Positions 60,060-64,000 of a DNA stretch of 64,000 bases are shown here, piece after piece. Position numbers and translations under genes: made by a program. How positions within the stretch are numbered: position 1 is the stretch's first letter; every line of letters begins with the position of its first letter. The stretch is from Nonomuraea candida. Lineage in GTDB: Bacteria; Actinomycetota; Actinomycetes; Streptosporangiales; Streptosporangiaceae. The notes beneath the pieces are model-generated. The model had not been told where the DNA came from, searched no databases, and saw nothing but the letters and a program-made list of their open reading frames with translations. Location of the stretch: positions 124,001 to 188,000 of the forward strand of contig NZ_JOAG01000021.1 in the NCBI RefSeq assembly GCF_000725485.1, written 5' to 3'.

Positions 60060-60680
60060 CTACGACGGCGTCATCGACCAGTTCCCCGTGTAGTCGCTCA
60101 CACCAATCTCCACCTGCGGGAACAACGTCTCGGGCCGGAAGTGGTTCTGGAACACGTGCGACAGCCGCGATCGCTCCAGCGCCTCCACGCCCTTCTTGGC
60201 GATCGGCCGGTACCCGACGTTCATGGAGTGCGCGGCCAGGCACGCCGCGATCGAGGTCGGCAGGTCCTTCAGCCGGGACCGGCCGCCGGACACCGCGGTG
60301 AACGCCTCGGCGAGCTCGGGCACCCACGACATGACCTCCAGGATGACCTCGGGCAACTCCACGCGCGGCAGCATCGCCGTGGTGCGGGCCCGCAGGTCCA
60401 CCAGCGACGGCGGCTCCTCAATCGCCTTCACCCCGGTCAGGTGGATCTTCCCCGCCTCGTCCACCCGCACGTCGGGATTGGCCGCCAGACGTCCGCCGAC
60501 CTCCCGCAGCGCGGCGTCCAGCGAGCGGGAGTGCTCGGTCAACAGCGCATCCGGGTCGGTGGGGAGGCTGAGCGCGGTGAGCGCGTCGGGCCGGATCGCC
60601 GGTCCGGCCGCGCGAATGAGGGCGGACGCGGCCGTGCGGGAGCAGGGCGCGTGCGTGCTGTTCCGGTCCGGCCGCAGCAC
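60060..60680 (-). pseudogene. Tn3-family transposase, internal fragment
   Basis: Residues 40-190 of this frame read RLAANPDVRVDEAGKIHLTG, EPPSLVDLRARTTAMLPRVE, LPEVILEVMSWVPELAEAFT and NVGYRPIAKKGVEALERSRL. This is the central part of a Tn3 TnpA just before the catalytic DDE core. The frame ends in unrelated residues (IGVSDYTGNWSMTPS), and the N-terminus is replaced too. The gene is therefore a fragment with both ends lost. It does not overlap the part preserved at 32531-32842. Confidence 0.82.
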
Positions 60681-60741
60681 ATGAGGGCGGACCTTGTCAT
60701 CGCCTCGCGCATGGCCGGGGTGATTCCGCCTGCCGGGCTCG

Positions 60742-61929
60742 CTACGCCGAACGCAGTTCCGCCGCCACCGCCCGTTCCCGTAGTTGTGCCGCCTCCGCGC
60801 GTACCGACTCCAGTTCGGCCCGGAGATCCTCCAGCCGCACCCGCTCCAGTCGCAGCTCCCCGTGGAGCCGATCGCGTTCCTTGAGAGCCGCGTCGGCGCG
60901 TGAGAGCGCCTTGCGCTCTCTGGACAGCGCCGCGGCGTTCCTCTCCTCCAGCGCCGCCACCTCGCCGGCCAGCCGTTCTGCCTCGGCCGCGGCCTGTGCG
61001 GCGTCCTTCAGCGCCACCGCGCGGTCCCGCTCGGCCGCGGCGGCGGCCCGTTCCGCCGTGACGGCCCGCTCCACGGCGCGCTCCCGCTCCTGCGCCGCCG
61101 CCTCCTCGCGTGCCCTGGCGGCGACCAGCTCACGCTCGGCCCGCTCGCGCGCCGCCTCGGCCGCCGCCGTCTCCTCCCGGGCGCGGTCCCGCTCCCGCCT
61201 GGCGAGGGCGGCGTCCTCCTGAGCCTGTACGGCCTCGGCCCGCGCCTCCTCCACCTGCTTGCCGGCCAGCTCGACCCGGTCGATGAGCTCCTGCACGGCC
61301 TCATCCCCGGCCTGTTCGGTCAGCTCGACCCGGCGGGCGGCCTCCTCGGCCCGCCGCTCGGCCAGCTCGGCGCGCCGCTCGGCCTTCTCTGCCGCCTGCA
61401 ACGCCTGCCGCTCGGTGCTCGCCGCCTCGCGCAGCGCGGCCAGCGCCTGCTCACGGGCCCGCTCGGCGTCGCCCAGCGCGGTCTCGCGCTCGTGCTCGGC
61501 CTCTTCCAGCCGGCGGCGCATCTCGGCCGTCTGCCTGCGCGCGTGCTCGGCGGCCTCGCGTGCCAGCCGTACCTGCTCGAACGCCTGCTCACGCTCGGTA
61601 CGCGCGATCGCGACCCGCGTGTGCGCCTCGGCCTGCACGGCGCTGATCTTGGCCTCGACGCCGGCAGGGCTCAGCTCCTGGGCCAGCGCCCGCGCCAGCG
61701 GTTCGATGGCGGCGGCGAGCCCGCTCTCCATCCGGTCGTACAGCTGCTCCGCCCTGGCCAGGGCGCCCTCCAGCCCGGGCGTGGCCCGCCGCAGCTCGCG
61801 CTCCCGCTTGGCGGCGGCCTGACAGCCCTTCTCCGGACAGTACGCCTTCGGCCGCCCTCTCCCCCGCCGCTGCTCGATCGGCGCACCACAGTGCTTACAC
61901 GGCGTCACCAAACTTGAGTCCGCTGTCAC
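60742..61929 (-). CDS. Zinc-ribbon coiled-coil protein (KfrA-like)
   Basis: 395 residues. The N-terminal ribbon CKHCGAPIEQRRGRGRPKAY has Cys pairs completed by YCPEKGCQAAAKR. It is followed by about 330 residues of nearly uninterrupted Ala/Glu/Arg coiled-coil. The architecture, a DNA-binding head with a long alpha-helical tail, recalls the plasmid regulator KfrA, but the head differs. The GTG start at 61929 lies 16 bp from an AT-rich palindrome, and two 23-bp repeats lie further upstream. A Tn3 relic lies downstream, so it may be mobile-element cargo. Confidence 0.75.
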   Translation of the reverse strand: MTADSSLVTPCKHCGAPIEQRRGRGRPKAYCPEKGCQAAAKRERELRRATPGLEGALARAEQLYDRMESGLAAAIEPLARALAQELSPAGVEAKISAVQAEAHTRVAIARTEREQAFEQVRLAREAAEHARRQTAEMRRRLEEAEHERETALGDAERAREQALAALREAASTERQALQAAEKAERRAELAERRAEEAARRVELTEQAGDEAVQELIDRVELAGKQVEEARAEAVQAQEDAALARRERDRAREETAAAEAARERAERELVAARAREEAAAQERERAVERAVTAERAAAAAERDRAVALKDAAQAAAEAERLAGEVAALEERNAAALSRERKALSRADAALKERDRLHGELRLERVRLEDLRAELESVRAEAAQLRERAVAAELRSA

Positions 61930-61944
61930 GGCGTCAGCCTAGCA

Positions 61945-61965
61945 ATTTTCCATTTTCTGGAAAAT
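61945..61965. promoter_or_regulatory. AT-rich palindrome at the coiled-coil gene promoter
   Basis: ATTTTCC-N7-GGAAAAT lies in the most AT-rich ~40 bp of the window (61943-61978), just before the coiled-coil gene. It is probably an operator overlapping the promoter; autorepression is expected if the protein acts like KfrA. Confidence 0.55.
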
Positions 61966-61987
61966 AAAATTCAAAAAACCTGATGTG

Positions 61988-62033
61988 TTGTGTCGCCGCG
62001 TCAGTGACGGTTGTGTCGCCACGTCAGCGACGC
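61988..62033. repeat. Two tandem 23-bp iteron-like repeats
   Basis: TTGTGTCGCC(G/A)CGTCAG(T/C)GACG(G/C) occurs twice head to tail (61988-62010, 62011-62033; 20 of 23 bases identical). Each contains a CGTCAG(T/C)GACG dyad core. Size, tandem order and the AT-rich neighbour resemble replication or partition sites, but only two copies are present. Confidence 0.75.
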
Positions 62034-62206
62034 GCACATGCCGCACGGCCGCACGTAGGCCGCCTCGCGCATGGCCTTCTCCCCATGGGCACCTGTCCTC
62101 GCCGTGCCCGAGTCCGCTGGTCGCGCGCGCGTTACCTCGGATGCTCTTCTCCTCCTGCGCAGGCCGCCGCCCCCGGGCGAGCCGTTCTCGCCGAGCGAGA
62201 GGCTTC

Positions 62207-63352
62207 TCAGGTGTCCTGGCGGAAGATGATGGCGGCGCCGAGGGCGGCGTCGGCGGGTACGAACAGCTCTTCGGGGACGGTTCGGGTGACCGGGAGGTCG
62301 TTGGCGCGTAGGTGTCGTTCGGTGGTGGCGAGGTCGCGTACCGACACCGCGTAGGCGACGAACGCGGGCAGAGCCGGCGGACGCTCACCGGGCAGCAGGC
62401 GGTCGAGGGCCGACGCGGAGACGATGGTGACATTCGCCCGGCCGAAACGGGCTACGCCGGAACCGGCGGTCCCTCCCCTGTCCCGCGCCCAGCCGTCCTG
62501 AGTCTGTCCGTTTCCCGTCTGGTCGCCCTGGGCCTGTCCGTTTCCCGTCTGGTCGCCCCGGGCCCGGCCACCTCGCGTCCGGTCCTCCCGCGCCCAGCTG
62601 TCCCGAGCCCGACCGGTTCCCGCCTGGTCGTTTCGGGTTCGGCCGGTGTCGGGATGGTTGAAGTAGGCGCCGTAGCGCTGGTGCAGGTCTGAGAGTGCGG
62701 CGTCGGGGACGCACAGGATGCATTCGATCAGGCCGGTCGCCCCGTTGGGGTGGTCCGTGTGCGCGTGGCCCTCAGGCGCCTCGATCGGCGGGTTCTCGGC
62801 GAAGCCGATCCTGCCCTCCGGCACGCGGCCCGCAGGCAGGCCGGGGTGGGAGATCTCCAGGTAGCGGGCGGGTTCCATCCTGGTTCCCGTGGCGGTCTCC
62901 ACGGGTCGCTGGATCGCGTGTACGCCGCCATGACCGACACCGACTGCCGTGAGCCGCCGGGCGACGCCGTCGAGGTCCGGCGTGTCGGCGATCACGATGT
63001 GAAGGCCCTGGAAACGCTGGAGGAAGGAGGTGATGTTCGCGGCGGTCGCGCGAATGGCGGCGACCAGCCCGGGCAACCGGTCGTCGGGCACCTGCAGCGG
63101 GATCGGGCGGGCGTGGCCGGGCACGGGGCCGCCCTCCGGGATGACGGCCACCAGTTCGACGAAGTTGCCGGGAAAGTACACGTGGGTGTTGACCACCCCG
63201 AACGCCTCGGCGGGCCCGCCCGGCACGCGGGGAAGAACCGGGTAGGCGGGGGCGGGCACCGTGAAGCCCAGCCGGCGATACCGCTCCATCGCCTGGTCCA
63301 TGTCCCGCACGATGTGGCCCACGTGGTGCAGGCCGTTGATCTCGTCACCCAT
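62207..63352 (-). CDS. Glyoxalase-like (VOC) protein with repetitive insert
   Basis: 381 residues of the Glyoxalase_3-like type: GLHHVGHIVRDMDQAMERYR, VVNTHVYFPGNFVELVAVIP, HTDHPNGATGLIECILCVPD, and a C-terminal NDLPVTRTVPEELFVPADAA. Two tandem VOC modules are separated, after YFNHPD, by a ~65-residue insert rich in Arg, Asp, Gly and Gln that contains a 30-bp DNA repeat (62504, 62534; GDQTGNGQAQ twice). The substrate is unknown. It stands alone on the minus strand. Confidence 0.8.
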   Translation of the reverse strand: MGDEINGLHHVGHIVRDMDQAMERYRRLGFTVPAPAYPVLPRVPGGPAEAFGVVNTHVYFPGNFVELVAVIPEGGPVPGHARPIPLQVPDDRLPGLVAAIRATAANITSFLQRFQGLHIVIADTPDLDGVARRLTAVGVGHGGVHAIQRPVETATGTRMEPARYLEISHPGLPAGRVPEGRIGFAENPPIEAPEGHAHTDHPNGATGLIECILCVPDAALSDLHQRYGAYFNHPDTGRTRNDQAGTGRARDSWAREDRTRGGRARGDQTGNGQAQGDQTGNGQTQDGWARDRGGTAGSGVARFGRANVTIVSASALDRLLPGERPPALPAFVAYAVSVRDLATTERHLRANDLPVTRTVPEELFVPADAALGAAIIFRQDT

Positions 63353-63520
63353 GACGGGCCACCTCCATGGTCACCGGTGGAGCGATCCGGATGTCGTGTA
63401 CACGGTCCGCGAGAACGACCGGCGGGGTACGTCCTCGCGGACGCAGGCAGTCAAAGCCGATCTCACCCTCGGAGTGGAATCACGACAGCCGTGCCCCAAA
63501 GAGGGGTCTGATAGCAAATG

Positions 63521-63868
63521 AGAGTACACCACCAGATTTCGGCTCGACAGATGTGACGTGATCAGTGGCGGGGGCCGTGGAATGGGGCAGGAGAGACCTC
63601 CGCTCGGCCCGCCCCTGCGAGCGACCACCCCGCCCACATCACCTCCGCCGCCGGCATCTTCGCCGCCACCCGGCCCTCCCCGACCCCACCCCCTGCCACC
63701 CGCCGCCGCCCGGCTCCGCCCGCCGCCCCGCCCCCGCTCGGCGTCACCGAATCCCGCTGATCCGTCTCGGCCGGGGACGGGCCGGCGCATCCCCGGCCGA
63801 GACGGGCGACGCGACGGCCATGCGGGGGGAGTCGAGGTCACAGGCGAGCATGCGGCGGAGGGCCGAGG
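63521..63868. other. GC-rich intergenic stretch
   Basis: About 350 bp with a Pro-coding composition on the plus strand and no family likeness. No gene seen. Confidence 0.5.
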
Positions 63869-64000
63869 TCAGTAGGCGAGTTCTCCGATGCCGCCGTCGA
63901 CGCGCAGGACGGTGCCCGCGGTGTAGGCGGACTCGTCGGAGGCCAGGTAGACAGCCGCCTTCGCCACCTCGGTGGCGGTGCCGATGCGATGCAGGGGCAC
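63869..64000 (-). CDS. SDR-family oxidoreductase, C-terminal end (truncated by window edge)
   Basis: 44 codons including the stop are visible: [20 protein letters not shown], then [20 protein letters not shown] and stop. This is the typical C-terminal segment of classical SDR enzymes (RxGTxxEVAxAxxYLAS and TGxxLxVDGG). The cofactor and catalytic parts lie beyond the window. Confidence 0.88.
   Translation of the reverse strand: MPLHRIGTATEVAKAAVYLASDESAYTAGTVLRVDGGIGELAY

Noticed and set aside
59976..60092. A plus-strand open frame reading IYGRLALTDAQNTYDGVIDQ and ending at a stop near the transposase fragment
   Set aside because: No start codon context or family could be found; it may be a gene relic at the transposon junction but cannot be supported.

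Overview
The window is very GC-rich and gene-dense, with frequent GTG starts, many 4-bp start/stop overlaps, and one regulator for every few genes. This suggests a filamentous actinobacterium. Streptosporangiaceae (Nonomuraea-like) is my best guess from gene content, at low confidence. No rRNA, tRNA, CRISPR array or phage structural genes were seen. The layout looks like an accessory or chromosome-arm region: small metabolic or transport cassettes, each with its own TetR, MerR, PadR, LysR, XRE or LuxR regulator, plus transposon and integrase debris.

Region by region: 1-5.5 kb holds the end of a TetR regulator, a hydrolase/MerR operon facing a second MerR gene, an MFS exporter and a LysR gene. 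5.5-12.3 kb holds a small membrane protein coupled to a secreted multicopper oxidase, a NarL-type two-component pair, a secreted alpha/beta hydrolase and a membrane acyltransferase. 12.3-20.5 kb holds an aldo/keto reductase with PadR, a LysE exporter, an esterase plus two coupled ABC exporters, and a PucR-type regulator. 20.8-21.2 kb holds two tiny, coupled Cys-rich proteins. 21.6-30.2 kb holds an alcohol dehydrogenase, an FAD/NAD-binding protein, a LuxR regulator, DinB, an XRE regulator, dihydroxy-acid dehydratase (ilvD), and a PadR/membrane-protein pair.

30.4-38.5 kb is the most rearranged part. It holds an integrase remnant, TetR/SDR genes with a clear operator, a Tn3 transposase fragment, a class-C-type serine hydrolase and an isoaspartyl-methyltransferase-like enzyme. 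A 44-codon, highly charged, Asp-Gly-rich peptide gene is translationally coupled to the methyltransferase, the architecture expected of an aspartimide RiPP (imiditide-like). That cassette and a broken pentapeptide-repeat gene lie between two direct copies of a ~310-bp divergent promoter. In one copy only the hydrolase survives, in the other only the regulator.

38.6-45 kb holds a VanY-type peptidase, an OmpR/sensor/lipoprotein operon, and an EACC1 + caspase-WD40 gene pair that looks like a conflict (immune or cell-suicide) system. 45-57 kb holds tautomerase/SDR/TetR, an ABC-2 exporter, DHA2-MFS/FAD/MerR, a secreted protein, SDR/TetR and a tannase-like esterase. 58-64 kb holds MFS/MerR, a second Tn3 fragment, a zinc-ribbon coiled-coil protein with an AT-rich palindrome and two 23-bp iteron-like repeats upstream, a glyoxalase-like protein and the end of an SDR gene.
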